DNA of 64,000 bases from positions 3,286,001 through 3,350,000 of the forward strand of contig CAUWAG010000018.1 of assembly GCA_963556695.1 (NCBI GenBank). The letters are read 5' to 3'. Under the pieces are notes generated by a model. That model had not been told where the DNA came from and searched no databases. It worked only from the letters and a program-made list of their open reading frames with translations. The stretch is from Anthostomella pinea. Its lineage: Eukaryota > Ascomycota > Sordariomycetes > Xylariales > Xylariaceae. The position numbers were made by a program, and so were the translations under genes. Of this stretch, positions 25,935-44,750 are shown piece after piece; position 1 is the stretch's first letter; every line of letters starts with the position of its first letter.

Positions 25935-27531
25935 GATGTCCCGCCACGCAGCACATAGGACACCTGCAACGGCAGAGCTGGAGGTCGGTAGGTCGGTAGG
26001 TCGATAGGGATCAGGTTGCTGGAGGCGCAGTACTCATGGCTCGTCTGATTCGGATGATATACTCGCAATGGACTGCAGAGAGTCCAAGCAGAGCAGAGCG
26101 GTCACAGTCCCTGGCCGGCGGCGTTGACTACCGACTACCAAACCTATGCAGTGCAGACTGCGTCGGGCTTCGACTCTGTAAAGGTTGGTGTGGCAGTGGT
26201 TGTATCTTTAGGTTTAATAAGGGTCTCTGCTGCTCGACCGGCTCGTTTTGGCGTAGGGCGTTCAGAGAATTTGGCGCTTGCCACCTGTACTGTACCTAGA
26301 CTAAAATAGTCAAGGTAAGGTAGATAGGATACGTAGACGACCCGATGCGCTGCGATACCGATACCAATGCGGCGGACGGAGTGGTCGGGTTGGCGACAGC
26401 GACGGCGATAGCGACAGCGGCTTGCGACTCGGCTCGTGGCAGTTGACGGTGGTGTCTGTCCAGTGTCCTTTCTCTCTTTATCTCCAAACGCAGGCGCGAT
26501 TACGGCATGTGTTTGGCCCTGTCGCCTTGCAGGGTGCAGGATGATGCAGCAGCAGGACAGCGCCTCTGCAGACTGGCCATCCGGGCAGTCGTGTCCTTTT
26601 TGAGGTGGTGCTGTTCTGCTGTGGTGCACGCACCGGCAGTACCGGGCAAGTACACAGTACTGCTCGGCACTAACAGGATGCCCCCACCAAGAGAATCCTC
26701 CTTACCTCTCACTGCAACAAGACAACAGGCCAAGAAGACTGGGCTGACTGGCTGACTGGTCACTGGCAGAACTTCAACCATCCGTCCTGACTCCTGCCAG
26801 CTAATCAGGCAGCTGTTAGGATCGGGAGCTCTCGACTTGGCAAGGGTCCACGGGTAGTTCTGCGCCAAGAGATGATGATGTAGGTGTAGGTGGCATTTCT
26901 TCGTCATTTATGTACTAATTAGTATAGCCTCCTGCAACTCTTAACACTTATACATCACCTCACTCTGAACATATCAGGTCTGGATTCCCGTTCAAGCCCA
27001 AGGTCCTGAGGCTTTGTTTTCAGACTGTCATGGCCATTGGGAAGTGCTCTTACCAGGTGTATCCACAATGGCTGTACGTGCCGTCGTCGGTTGGCTAATA
27101 AATACTAATAAAAGGCACTCAGGATCGACTGCGGAGTAAGTATGGCTCAACCGAATGTGACAAGGCGGCATCCTGCTGGTTTTTGAACACCGTGCCGCAT
27201 GAAACTACCTAGGTACTTGTCACCATGAGGACGTCCCTAGTTGATGGGCTGTAAGGGCCAGAAGCCTTGTTTTGGAATTCTATACTCTATTTCGTCGCCG
27301 CCGTCGTCTCTCTAACGGCGCAACATTACTAGACCCGTTCAATGATTTCGTCACGACATCCTGCTCCAGAAACAAACCCTTACATTCCAACGCTGTCACC
27401 ATCATCAAATGTCAGCAGCTATATGCCTCGCAGAACTCCTCTTTAGTTCCATCTAGGTCTTTCACACCCCAACGTCAAACCGCGCCGAAGCGCGTGCAAC
27501 ATTCTAACGCAACATGCCCTTCGTTAAAACT
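25935..27531. other. Intergenic: histidine-kinase promoter side and ugmA 3' side
   Basis: No supported gene. The open frames, such as 26629-26144 on the minus strand, lack domains and start at non-ATG codons. The part nearest 25934 should hold the kinase gene's promoter and leader. No sharp regulatory motif stands out. Confidence 0.4.
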
Positions 27532-32896
<5,365 letters not shown>

Positions 32897-34469
32897 ATGG
32901 CCGACGAGAAGGAAAGAAGCTCGGGCGAGATCCCACGACCCGAGCCCAAGGGCCCCATCCTACCGACCACCAATAGTGATGCCGAGAAGTCGCAACCCCC
33001 GAAGTCCCCAGTCCATCCGGCTTTCTACGTGATGTACGTCTACGATTCTCCTCGAGCCTTCTCCGCGTCCGACAGCTGACAAAAACCACTGTAGAACATG
33101 GATCAGTCTCTCGTCCTCGGTCATTCTGTTCAACAAGTGGATTTTGGACACGCTCGACTTCCGTAAGCACCCCGACAACTCGCAATCAGTACAAACACAC
33201 AGTAGAGTGGACAGAACAATTCCACGCAATGCCTCAAGTTCAACGGTCTTTCTATGGACAACGTACTGAAATGAGCGCTGAATGGCTTCATGTGACGCAT
33301 TGCGAATCATTCTGTCAACTCAGCTGCATGGCATAGACACGATCTGACACTTCCCAGGCTACCCCGTCATTCTGACCACCTACCACTTGACCTTTGCGAC
33401 CGTTGCCACGCAATTGATGGCCCGCTACACCACTCTTCTCGATGGCCGCAAATCTGTCAAGATGACTGGCCGTGTCTATCTGCGTGCCATTGTTCCTATC
33501 GGGCTCTTCTTCAGCTTGAGTCTGATCTGCGGAAACTTGACCTACCTCTACCTCAGTGTCGCCTTCATTCAGATGATCAAGGTACGGAACGCCCAAGTTA
33601 GCGCAAATATACAGCTCGCTGACATGTGAAATATCAGGCCACCACCCCAGTTGCCGTACTCCTGTCGAGTTGGGCTATGGGTCTCGCGCCTCCCAACATG
33701 AGACAACTGCTGAACGTCTCGGCTATCGTCGTGGGTGTTGTTGTCGCCTCGTTCGGTGAAATCAAGTTCGTCTGGATCGGATTCCTCTACCAACTCGGCG
33801 GTCTTCTTTTTGAAGCTATCCGTCTAAACCTGGTTCAGGCACTTCTCAGCTCTGCCGAATACAAGATGGACCCCTTGGTATCCCTCTACTATTTCGCCCC
33901 TATCTGCGCCGCCATGAACGGTGCTGTTGCCCTGATTTGGGAAGTTCCCAAGGTCTCCATGGGTGAAGTCTACAACGTCGGACTATTCACCTTCTTCCTC
34001 AACGGAATGTGCGCTTTCCTGCTCAACGTCTCAGTTGTTTTCTTGGTAAGTTCAAGCATGATCTGCTTCTAGTTTCAAGGGCTAACTTTCTGCTTAGATC
34101 GGCAAGACTTCCGCTGTCATCATGACCCTCTGCGGTGTTCTCAAGGATGTCCTGCTGGTCCTCGCGTCCATGGCTATTTGGGGCACTCCCATTTCCGGCC
34201 TTCAAGCCTTTGGCTACACCATTGCCCTGGGTGGCATGATCTATTACAAGCTTGGACTCGAGTCCATCAAGACATACGCTGGCGAAGTTGGAAGGCACTG
34301 GGCTGAGTTCGGCGCTACGCGCCCCGCCCTCCGCAAGGTCGTTGTCATCGGTGCGGTGCTTCTCTTCATCTTCGTCCTATTCAGCGGGCTGGCTCCAACA
34401 TATGCCCCTGAATATAACCCGTCTCAATACCTTGCTGGCGCGGCTGAGAAAGTTGGCGTATCCTCATAA
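32897..34469 (+). CDS. ugtA: TPT/DMT-family nucleotide-sugar transporter, probable UDP-Galf transporter
   Basis: Exons 32897-33033, 33095-33162, 33358-33581, 33638-34045 and 34098-34469 give 402 aa; all four introns (61, 195, 56, 52 bp) preserve frame. After a hydrophilic 45-residue N-terminus come about ten membrane helices of the triose-phosphate/nucleotide-sugar transporter fold. Family motifs include SSSVILFNKWIL, YPVILTTYHL, LTYLYLSVAFIQMIKATTPV, FGEIKF and the C-terminal GKTSAVIMTLCGVLKD. Such antiporters exchange a nucleotide sugar for a nucleoside monophosphate in the Golgi. In Aspergillus the UDP-galactofuranose transporter (UgtA/GlfB, about 400 aa) is encoded next to the mutase gene; size, family and position next to ugmA fit the same pair. 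Substrate is inferred from context. A GDP-mannose or orphan transporter is the alternative. Confidence 0.85.
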
Positions 34470-35660
34470 CCGAGTCGATATGACGGACAAGACGACCACC
34501 TCCTTTTCACCAAATGTCTTTCTATTCTTCTAGGTGTTCGGAGGAAGTGCCGTAGGACGGCAAACAGGAGGGGTCAACGTTATGAGACGATATGAATGGC
34601 GTTTCCCCTTGATTTCTTCGAGTACAGACTTGCACAGATTTGCTGGGTTGGAGAATTCTCATTTGTTTGGGCGTGGGCAGCGGTGGTCACGCTACGTGTA
34701 CAGCTATACCGGTAGAGGGCGTCAAGCACAAGGGCTGTGTTTGGCCCCGATGACGATTATGGGCCACCTAATCATGTAACCTAGGCGGGTCTGGGAGCAT
34801 TAGATCCGAAGTATCAAGAATGAGAATGTTAAAAATCAATCTTGTCATGTGTCAGATATCTGTTGCCAATGACCGTAGAGTTCCAACGGCAGTGAGAAAT
34901 GCCATGAAGCTGTCTCTTCACGCCGTCTCTAAAGGGCGGTTGGCGTGTAACCGACCTTGATGGGTGACAATGGAATTGCTGCCCGATAGTGATGCTAGCC
35001 TTCTGGATCAACGCCCCTCTGACAGATTGTAGAGCAAAGTCCGCCTGGATAGAGACGACGCCGCAGCAAGAACACCCGTGTGGAATCACGTATGGGGCGT
35101 TAGTGCATGATAGCATTTGAACGCGGCCAAGACCATTGATGACGAGGTATTCGGAGGTCCAGCTGGTTGCTCACTTTGATGATTGCGGACCGGGAACGTG
35201 CCAAGGCGGAATTCTCCAAGCTGATGGAGGTATCTTCACTGGTACCTCATAGTTTTCAAACCGAGCTTTACAAATCTAACAGGGGAAGACTCCATTTTAG
35301 GTGTAATAGGAGAAAGCTCGAGTTTCTGTAGATCAGACGAAGATGAAATACGCGGCCTGCCGGGAGAGACACCACACACTCGCACGAACCAATCGAACTA
35401 GTCACGGAAGTTGCGGGCGGCATCATCACTGAGGGTCTCCTTCGGCCTGGGTTTCGAGACAAGATCACAGTTTATAAGGTTCACGGAAAGAACAGTGGTG
35501 TTGTGTTCGTAAAAGCATATCTTTCATTTCCGATGCTTTTTCAATCGGGAAGAGCAAAGACCCTGGAGGCTCCATATGCCATTGTATGATGCGAGTTACA
35601 TCCCAGACCAAACCCCCCTAAAGACCGAACGACGGAAGTTGCGCAGAGGAAAGGATCAGA
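34470..35660. other. Intergenic, convergent 3' regions
   Basis: It lies between the ends of the transporter gene (plus) and RPL27 (minus). No coding or repeat structure is supported. It presumably holds both 3' UTRs. Confidence 0.4.
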
Positions 35661-36364
35661 TCAGAATTCTACGCAGCAAAGTCAGCATATAGCTCCGCTT
35701 CCAGGTATGTGAAGGGATGGTAGACGACGGGCCGAGCGATGGATCGAGGCGAGTGACTGCTGGGGATTGTGACATACTCAGAGGCGTGAAGAACCATCTG
35801 TTCTTGCCGCTCGTGTAGCGCTCCTCCAGGACCTTCTTGACAGTCTTCTTGGCGTCCTCCCGTTGGCTGACCTCCTTGAAGGTGTCGGCCGACAGCGCAC
35901 CCTTCAGGCCCTCCAGCTCGAGGGTGTATCGCGTGGGCATCAGGTGGTTGTAGTTGATGGCCTTGATGAAGGGCTTGATCTTCGACCGCTTCTCCTGGCG
36001 CGACTTGGACATGCGGCGGGTGATCTTGGACGGGTAGCGCTCGATGCCGGCGACGAGGGCGTGGCCGTACGGGTGTGCCTTGTTGCCGCTGTCGACGGGC
36101 TGGATGATCACGACCTGGAAAACGACCCTTGTTAGAACTGATAATTGTTTCCAATCCAATATCACAGGTTGTGAACAAGAGATGCTTTCGCTGGTCTTCC
36201 TCCGCCATCGATCTGGGCCGGAATACAATCGTGAGATCGTACGCTCCCCATCCCGCATCTGCAGTTTTTCTGGACCTCCCACCCAATGTTTTCAAACGTA
36301 CCTTCTTTCCGGCATATCGGCCGCGGGTGATGATGGCTACTCTGCCGACCTTGAGGAACTTCAT
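35661..36364 (-). CDS. rpl27: 60S ribosomal protein L27 (eL27)
   Basis: Exons 36364-36302, 36114-35778 and 35668-35661 give 135 aa, the usual eL27 length. It opens [21 protein letters not shown] (KOW-type start), followed by the conserved [35 protein letters not shown] and [13 protein letters not shown] blocks, and ends WFFTPLKF. The last exon has only eight nucleotides, completing Lys and giving Phe and the stop after a 109-bp intron. Introns are phase-consistent (187 and 109 bp). This is a component of the large cytoplasmic ribosomal subunit. It is transcribed away from the NCE101-like gene, whose start is 384 bp away. Confidence 0.96.
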
Positions 36365-36748
36365 CTTGGCTGTCGCAAAGGCAAGAGGAAGTCAGGTGTC
36401 GTAGGTTTGGGTGGTGGTGGTCGATTGGTCGTCTCGGTAGGAAGATGTTCGCGATGATGGCTCAGAAAATGGAAACTGTGCCTGCGAAAATTAAGCGACC
36501 TAAGGGTTTTGGATTGATTGGCTCTGCTGCGTGTGGTGGGGTCGTCGGGCCGTGTCAACTGTACTGGGGTGGTCAAAGCTTCTCCGGATACTAAACTGCA
36601 GCACCCGACCACGCCCAACCTTGCAAGCATGCAATGTACAAGTCGACTTTGCGCCATTCGACTTCTTGACACTCAACATTGAACGCGGACTCGACCACTT
36701 ATCTCTACCTAGGACTCCTTGGCCCTTACATCACCTCGATATCTGGAG
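36365..36748. promoter_or_regulatory. Compact bidirectional promoter region, RPL27 / NCE101-like
   Basis: 384 bp separate the divergent start codons. Seen inside: an AGGGTTTT element (36503-36510) resembling the AGGGTT core of telobox/Tbf1-like sites found upstream of ribosomal protein genes in many fungi, and an inverted CCAAT (ATTGG, 36517-36521). Function is inferred from similarity only. Confidence 0.4.
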
Positions 36749-36967
36749 ATGGCTCCTCCCACCTACATCATCTCGCGGGTGGCAGACCCGATCTTCGCGC
36801 TTGCTATCGGCCTCAGCGCCGCGGGTCTGAGGATCAATCGCGAAGAGAAAGAAAAGGGCAAGACGACCCAGCAGACCATAGAATCTGCTAAGAGGCATGC
36901 GACATATCTGTCATACTTTCTACGTAGTATACTAACCGTTGTATTATTTGCAGACGCATTAACATGA
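36749..36967 (+). CDS. Small NCE101-like single-pass membrane protein
   Basis: The ATG at 36749 gives PTYIISRVADPIFALAIGLS followed by AAGLRINREEKEKGKTTQQT. The pattern of a short N-terminus, an [IV]S[RK]VADP[IL]FA box, a single hydrophobic helix and a basic tail matches the small NCE101 (non-classical export protein 1) family of about 50-75 aa. The unspliced frame gives 72 aa with an unexpected hydrophobic end. An alternative is splicing of 36898-36956 as a GC-AG intron (AG|GCATGC donor, ACTAAC branch, TTTGCAG acceptor), which would give a hydrophilic end and a stop at 36987. The N-terminal half is the supported part; the true C-terminus is unresolved. Confidence 0.6.
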   Translation: MAPPTYIISRVADPIFALAIGLSAAGLRINREEKEKGKTTQQTIESAKRHATYLSYFLRSILTVVLFADALT

Positions 36968-36987
36968 CCATCAACTCCATGCAATAA

Positions 36988-37375
36988 TCCTCTAGTTGAA
37001 CCAGCCGAGAGAACAGATAGACGACAATCATTGAGCATTATAAACCCAATATTGTTTTATTGGGTATGAAGAGTTTGCGCAAGGTTCTGTCGTCCTACAG
37101 ACCAACGAATATCTGACGGTTCTATACGGACCGCTGTGATCACTCCACCACGCAATCGTCAACACCGATAGCCCTTGGGACAGCCTCTCGTATCCAAGAC
37201 CCTGCCGCCCCACCTCCGCCACTGCCGGTACGACATCAAGGACGAACCGACGGAGCTAATGGCCGTATATCAAGTGGCTTGGATAGGACCATCTGCGTTG
37301 CTATCAGGGAGGATTCATAGGTCCAGCGGCTACTTTGACAATGCCACAACGTCTTGGAGCCTGCCATGTTAGCTT
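36988..37375. other. Short convergent intergenic region
   Basis: About 390 bases between the NCE101-like gene and the TPR gene on the opposite strand. No coding or repeat structure seen. Confidence 0.4.
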
Positions 37376-38167
37376 TCAAGCCGCAAATGCTGGCCCATAT
37401 TCTTTCTTCATGGCTTCATGAACCATCTGCCCGCAGAGCTTCGCAGTTGGGTTCGTGCTCACGGCCAATCCCCTGGCTATCTCGTTACCATATCTGCCTC
37501 CCAACGCGAAGTCTCTTGATGCTGCCTCTTCAAAGTCGATCTTGGTCCACGTTGCCTCCTTTCTTCCAGCAACCCCAGCAGTACTGTCGAACTGAATCGA
37601 TTTGGCGGTCATATGATATACTGTCGCTCTCTGGGTGTGCGCGAGCGACAGCGTCTTGCCCGCCTGGGGCGATATTGAGGCGAAGAGAGCTCTAGGCGTC
37701 AGAAGCATGATAGCCTCGTCGAGATCGGACAGAGTTGTCACAGCCGCCTTCGATTTCTCGGCATCGTCGGCTGCTTGTATCAACGCCCTTGAGTCACGGT
37801 GCCCCGAGAGCATCATCGTGTCTCCGTACAGCCTTCGCAATGCCTGCGCCCTGTTATTTCGGACACTGGCATATCGCGGGTATTCTGAAACCAGTTGCCC
37901 GAGTTCTAGAACACATTGGCGATATTCTTGAATGGGATCAGCCCCTGTGGCGGGCTTCAACCCGGCGAGTTGCATTTCCAGCTGCTGCATGGCCATCACA
38001 GTCTCCCGTTCTTTCTGAGCGACGCGCTTGTATACGGCTGCATCCGTGACGTTCGGATCTTTGGGCAACGTCGAATCTACAATGACCGCTGCTAAAGGGT
38101 TTGATTCGGGATCTTTGATCTTTTCCAGGACATTGAAGTCGTGGCGGGTTAGGCAACCTTGAGCCAT
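37376..38167 (-). CDS. TTC36-like tetratricopeptide repeat protein
   Basis: Single exon of 263 aa from the ATG at 38167 (MAQGCLTRHDFNVLEKIKDP). The frame is open further upstream but has no earlier ATG. The start LTxxDxxVLEKIxDPExxP followed by a predicted pair of TPR helices is the TTC36/HBP21 signature; PRYASVRNNRAQALRRLYGD fits a canonical TPR helix. A Ser/Ala-rich linker, a third TPR-like pair (AHTQRATVYHM) and a C-terminal DFALGGRYGNEIAR motif follow. In animals TTC36 is an HSP70-binding co-chaperone linked to tyrosine catabolism. The neighbouring HPPD gene is notable in that light, though adjacency alone proves nothing. It is longer than the roughly 190-aa animal proteins. Confidence 0.75.
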   Translation of the reverse strand: MAQGCLTRHDFNVLEKIKDPESNPLAAVIVDSTLPKDPNVTDAAVYKRVAQKERETVMAMQQLEMQLAGLKPATGADPIQEYRQCVLELGQLVSEYPRYASVRNNRAQALRRLYGDTMMLSGHRDSRALIQAADDAEKSKAAVTTLSDLDEAIMLLTPRALFASISPQAGKTLSLAHTQRATVYHMTAKSIQFDSTAGVAGRKEATWTKIDFEEAASRDFALGGRYGNEIARGLAVSTNPTAKLCGQMVHEAMKKEYGPAFAA

Positions 38168-40359
<2,192 letters not shown>

Positions 40360-40936
40360 AAAACGGGAGGGCTGAATTGGTAGATGGGTCGGTGGGTACC
40401 AAGCCGTGGTCGAGGCCTGTGGGAGGGCAACTTAAGTGGAGATATGAGGGAGAGTATTTGGGTTCATGGCGGATGAGTACCTACTCAGGAGGTAGGGAGT
40501 AAGTAATCTCCTTGGGCATTGAATAGGGGTGATGAATCAAAGCATAGGCTGGTTTTAGCTTGTATGATATACGAAACGACTCATGATTTGACGAAAGGGG
40601 CGACGCATCCGCATCAGAAGGAAGCATGCATGCTGGAGAATGTCGCTTTCATTCGACAGCGTACGCCTAGATAGTAGTATCTACTACCAGAGAGCGTCAT
40701 TCATCCAGATCTCTTTGCTCTCAAGCGGTGAATGAATCAAGGGATTCGAGGGGCTCATGTCCCTCATATATGCCCGAAGACCAGAATTCAGGGAAGCCCC
40801 TGATGCCAGTGTGCTCCACAACGCCCCTTTCCAATGCCGTAGTTTCCGATGCAGCCGCGAATGCAGTCTAATATCACTGAGTAGAGTGAATATATTTATA
40901 GATCGTAGAGACAGACCTCTTAGAGCCAGTAACGCG
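40360..40936. other. Convergent intergenic region, HPPD / SSL1
   Basis: It holds the 3' ends of two convergent genes. No coding or repeat structure is supported. Confidence 0.4.
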
Positions 40937-42414
40937 TCAAGGGTCTATCTCCATCGCGCCGTTTATGTCGCCGTTTTGTTGCGCGCCTCTGGTATCGCTC
41001 TGGCAGCCGGGGCAATTATGTAATACCTCGTGCGCGAAGAGATCGCAGTCTATGCAGAAGTGGCTGCGGCAGACCTCGCACGCATATCTACCCGACTCGC
41101 TGAGACCTTTCAGGGGCAGTCGATCTGGCTTCTCTTTGCCCTTGCCTTTGCCCTTGCCTTTGCCCTTCGCGCCGCCCGGTACGTCCGGAAACGGTGCTAG
41201 ACAGGAGCAGCACGCCTTGGACCTCCTGGCCTCGGACCATGGGACTTCGACCCAGTTCCGTAGGGGGAAGAGGTGGTGGTAGGATCTCGCCAGGTGCGTT
41301 GACAGAATGAGGGTGAGTCCGCACCCGGGACACTCAGCAGGCAGTCGACAGACGCGGGAGCCGCACCGCGTGCAGCCGTAGCCTTCACGCGTCGGCCGGT
41401 TGTGGCAGGCGCAGTAGTTGATGCTGTCGCCAGCAGCGAGGGTCCGTGACGGGAAGCCCATCATGAGCAAGCTTGCGTTGCTCTGTTCCTGTGTCCGCGT
41501 CACGGGGGGTGTCGTGACGGCTAGCAGTAGGTCTCTGAAATGTTGTTCGTGCAGCGCTATGCTATAACTCGAGTTGTCGCCTCCGTTCGTCTTCGAGCAC
41601 AGTTCTTCGCAGATGGCCACCTGCGCCGCCAGTCCCACGATCGACACTCGTATTCGGTCTTTGATAAGAGACTGTATTGTGTCGTGGATGTCTCCAGGGT
41701 CGCTGGACATCAGGGCACCATAAACTATCACAACTTCTCGCGTTCCGTGCGTTGGCGTGTGGCTGCGTGGAGATAGTCAGCTTTCCAGGCTTGTTACGCT
41801 GACACAGAGATGAAGCTGGGAGGGAGCACCCACTATAAAGCACCTCGGCACATCTCCAGCGCATTCTGCAGGCTGGGGCTCCCCTGGGGTTCCTGCTTGA
41901 CCCATTCCTGGATCTTCTCGAGGTGCTCTGTAGGGTTGCCGCTCATGTCGCTTATCCGCACGGCCACGCCATCCCGCATGCCGATGACCGCAAGCTGTGA
42001 TATGGGGTTCTGCTCGAAGTACTCTCTGACGAACTCGGAAGCGTACGCCATGCTCAACTCGTGTCGACTAGGCAGCAGGTCCTTCTCCGTCATGGCAAAG
42101 GACATGTCCAACACCAGAACCAGGTGCCGTATTATACCGCGCTGTAGAGGTGTTGTGTCCTTCAGCAGTCGCGCGCGCTTCTCTGCTTCGGCAAGCCCTT
42201 CGATGGTGCCCGCAAGCGTCCCGTCGGCACCCTCGACCACGGCGTCCCAAGATCGTTGAATGTCCTCCCAGGCGGCCCTCCCACCTTTGCGACCACTCTT
42301 CTTAGGCCCGTCAGCCCGTGACCGCGATCGCGTTTCGAGCTGCGACCCGGGTGCGCCGCTGAATTCGTCGTCGGAGGCATCGCCTGCATGGTATTCGCCA
42401 TCTGAATCCGCCAT
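40937..42414 (-). CDS. ssl1: TFIIH core subunit SSL1 (p44/GTF2H2 homologue)
   Basis: Exons 42414-41834 and 41762-40937 (71-bp intron) give 468 aa. SSL1 is part of the TFIIH core, where it stimulates the XPD/Rad3 helicase in transcription initiation and nucleotide excision repair. Visible: an acidic N-terminus; RRAAWEDIQRSWD-type lead-in; a von Willebrand A-like domain (about 100-290) with LVLVLDMSFAM, EYFEQNPISQLAVIG and YHTPTHGTREVVIVYG across the exon joint; a C4 zinc motif (CxCHNRP...CTRCGSRVCRLPAECPGCG); the HLARSYHHLFPL helix; and a C-terminal RING-like C4C4 domain (CCSCLAPF, CEVCRSHFCIDCD, HNCPGC). A GKGKGKGKGK linker encoded by an imperfect repeat near 41138-41170 sits inside the RING-like region. 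Confidence 0.95.
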
Positions 42415-43373
42415 TGTAAATGCGAAGGTGTGTGTTGGTAGTAGTATGTTCGGAGGCGCGAGCGGTGGCGGTGAAAGCGTGAGCTAGGGAGCGGCGATGC
42501 TTTTCGGGTCTAATTTCAGATCGCAACAGGATCGACCGGCAGGGAGGAAGAAAGGGAGGGAAGAGACAACGAATGTAGCGGCCGAAGCGCAAAAGATGAT
42601 TTTTGGTCAAAGCTCAAGGCATGGCTATTCGACTCATGCGCTTCTGGCGAAATGGATTATCCGCCACACAGATAGGTGCGTGCCCGTTTTTGAGAACGCC
42701 AGCGGTCAAAAAGGCTCGGCAAAATTGAGGAAGAAGATGGTGTTGTTGATGGACAAGACTGGCGAGGCTATGACTCTTCTCAGATACAGCTGTCAGAGAT
42801 TCACAGCCTTGTCCGTGACGCGAGCAAGAGCTAGCTAGCCTGCCTGGCCAATCACATCAAGTTCTGCTTAGTTTACTTCGGAGCTTTCCCCTTCCCCTGC
42901 GCATGAAACCACCACCATCCATGCGACCATGCCACCATGCCACCAGGCGAGATCTTGGGAGTGGATGCATTGTGCACAGTATCAGTCTGAACTTTTACGA
43001 CGCAAAGTCGAGCTATTTAATTCTATCATACGGCATCATATACATTACTCGCACTGGGGTATATTATACTAAGGATCTCTCTTCAAGCTTTCCATCGACT
43101 GTGTATCGAGTATCATGGAACAGGACAGTGTCTCCATTCCGACTGCGTCTCTTCGTATCAGTCCATGCCACCTGCTGCCTCTCCAATGCTCTTCTCTGTA
43201 ATAATGGTTCCACTAACGTGTGTACTAGGTTTGCGCGAATTAGATCTCGATGCCCCTGCATCGCGTTTTCCTCCAGAATATGCATTTTAAGGGATGCGGC
43301 CCATTAATCCAAGAAATCCACGGGTATGCAGTTGAACCTGAACTCCGACTCCGTTTTGAAGAGTGACGCCAAA
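42415..43373. other. Intergenic, SSL1 promoter side and chs7-like 3' side
   Basis: No supported gene. The open frames have no domains or plausible intron joins. Confidence 0.4.
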
Positions 43374-44579
43374 TTAAGGATAGCCCGCCGATGGGGGTGC
43401 GATTGGCCAGTCGTCCTCCGTGATGCTTGACCAGAACGTCCAGATCAGGCCCACCGAGACCAGCGTAAAGAAGGTCTCGAACAGTGCGCCGTCGATCTTA
43501 CCCGAAGTCCCATTGCAGATGTATGGGCTGATGGTGTAGTTGAAGATCTGGCCCAGTGCGAACGAGACCGCCGCGCCTACGAGGTAGAGCATCGGCCGAA
43601 GCTCGCCGAGGATACGCAGAACCAAAACCGCCTCCAGAACGAAGAATGCCACCAGGAAGATAAGAGGCACGAGCTGGTAGAGGACGTATAGGGCGATGTT
43701 TCGGTAATTGCCATCGTGGGTGTCGAATTCGCTGGTCCACCCGAGACCAGTGTCCAATGTGATATACCCAGTGCCAACAAAAAGTATAGCAGCAGAGATG
43801 ACCATGAGGCCGAGGAACAATGGTGTCCCGTCGTCGACAACTTGGTAGCCAACGACGGCATTCAGCATCAAGATCCATGTTGTCGCAATGATCATGCCAA
43901 TATGTATCCCAGTGAAAGCCTATTCGCCAGGTCAGTCTCCAATGTCAAAGGTCTCCATGAAAGGGAGCACGTACGATGCGGACTGTTTTGTCCAGCGGGA
44001 ACTCGCCGACAGTGAAGATCTCACATATTTCGATTATGATGTAGCCGAGTAGAAATAGCTGCATTTCCCTGCAAGCAAGTGAGTCTGGTATCCTCAGACA
44101 TCGTGGAATACACTACGTACCTTCGACCAACGGCAGCCTTCTTTCTCTCTGACCGTAAAATTAGAAAGGCAGAAATGGCAATAGCGATTCCACAGAGAAT
44201 GATAGACCCTGCGATCCGGTTAGCTAGAAGCTTTACCCGTCGGACTGGCGGCCAAACGGACCTAGGTTTCCTAGATGCCGACCACCACTTAACAAAATGC
44301 CTCGCAATTCGCAACCACCCCATGACCCTGTCTGGTCACGACTTTCAGAGAGGACCTAGGAACAGAGGTTAGTACTCCCCAATATCCATAAATGATGGCA
44401 CGGTGTTCATGCAGCATGGTCTTACATTGCAGACAGGTAGAGTCGAGTCTCTGCAGAAGTCCTGTTGGCCAAAATGCCCTTGTTAGCATATGTGCCCCTA
44501 ATATTGCAGGTGAGGTAGTCCAGGCTCCAATCTACCCGTCGATGCGTACCCTGAAATTCCCAAAGCTTGTTGACCCCAT
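43374..44579 (-). CDS. chs7: Chs7-like chitin synthase export chaperone, six exons
   Basis: Inferred exons 44579-44550, 44461-44426, 44355-44262, 44223-44121, 44068-43975 and 43919-43374 give 300 aa. The start MGSTSFGNFR is joined to DFCRDSTLPVCN, the Chs7-type N-terminus. About seven membrane helices follow, with the hallmark RRKAAVGR-like SERKKAAVGRREMQLF, VGYQVVDDGTPLFLG and the C-terminal WTFWSSITEDDWP. Chs7 proteins act in the ER to let class III/IV chitin synthases exit. Fungi often have several paralogues, and this may be one rather than the true Chs7. The third intron, as needed to keep the GNLANRIAG-like frame, would be only 38 bp (44261-44224), so that joint is less certain; other joints have good donors and acceptors. 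Confidence 0.82.
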
Positions 44580-44750
44580 TGGACGATACGGCGGCGAGGT
44601 TCCCGCAGTTGTGAGCAGTTTGGAGGAGGAAGTGCGTCGGCGACGATCGGGTGTCGAGGCTTGCAATTAAATTGCACTGTTGGCCGGAGGGGTACGCGAA
44701 TCAAGCCGGGCTCGGTGATTGACCATGTGCAGCTCGTGAAGCAATTGAAG

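Noticed and set aside
26144..26629. 161-codon minus-strand frame between the histidine kinase and ugmA
   Set aside because: Non-ATG start and low-complexity Arg/Ala stretches, no family resemblance.
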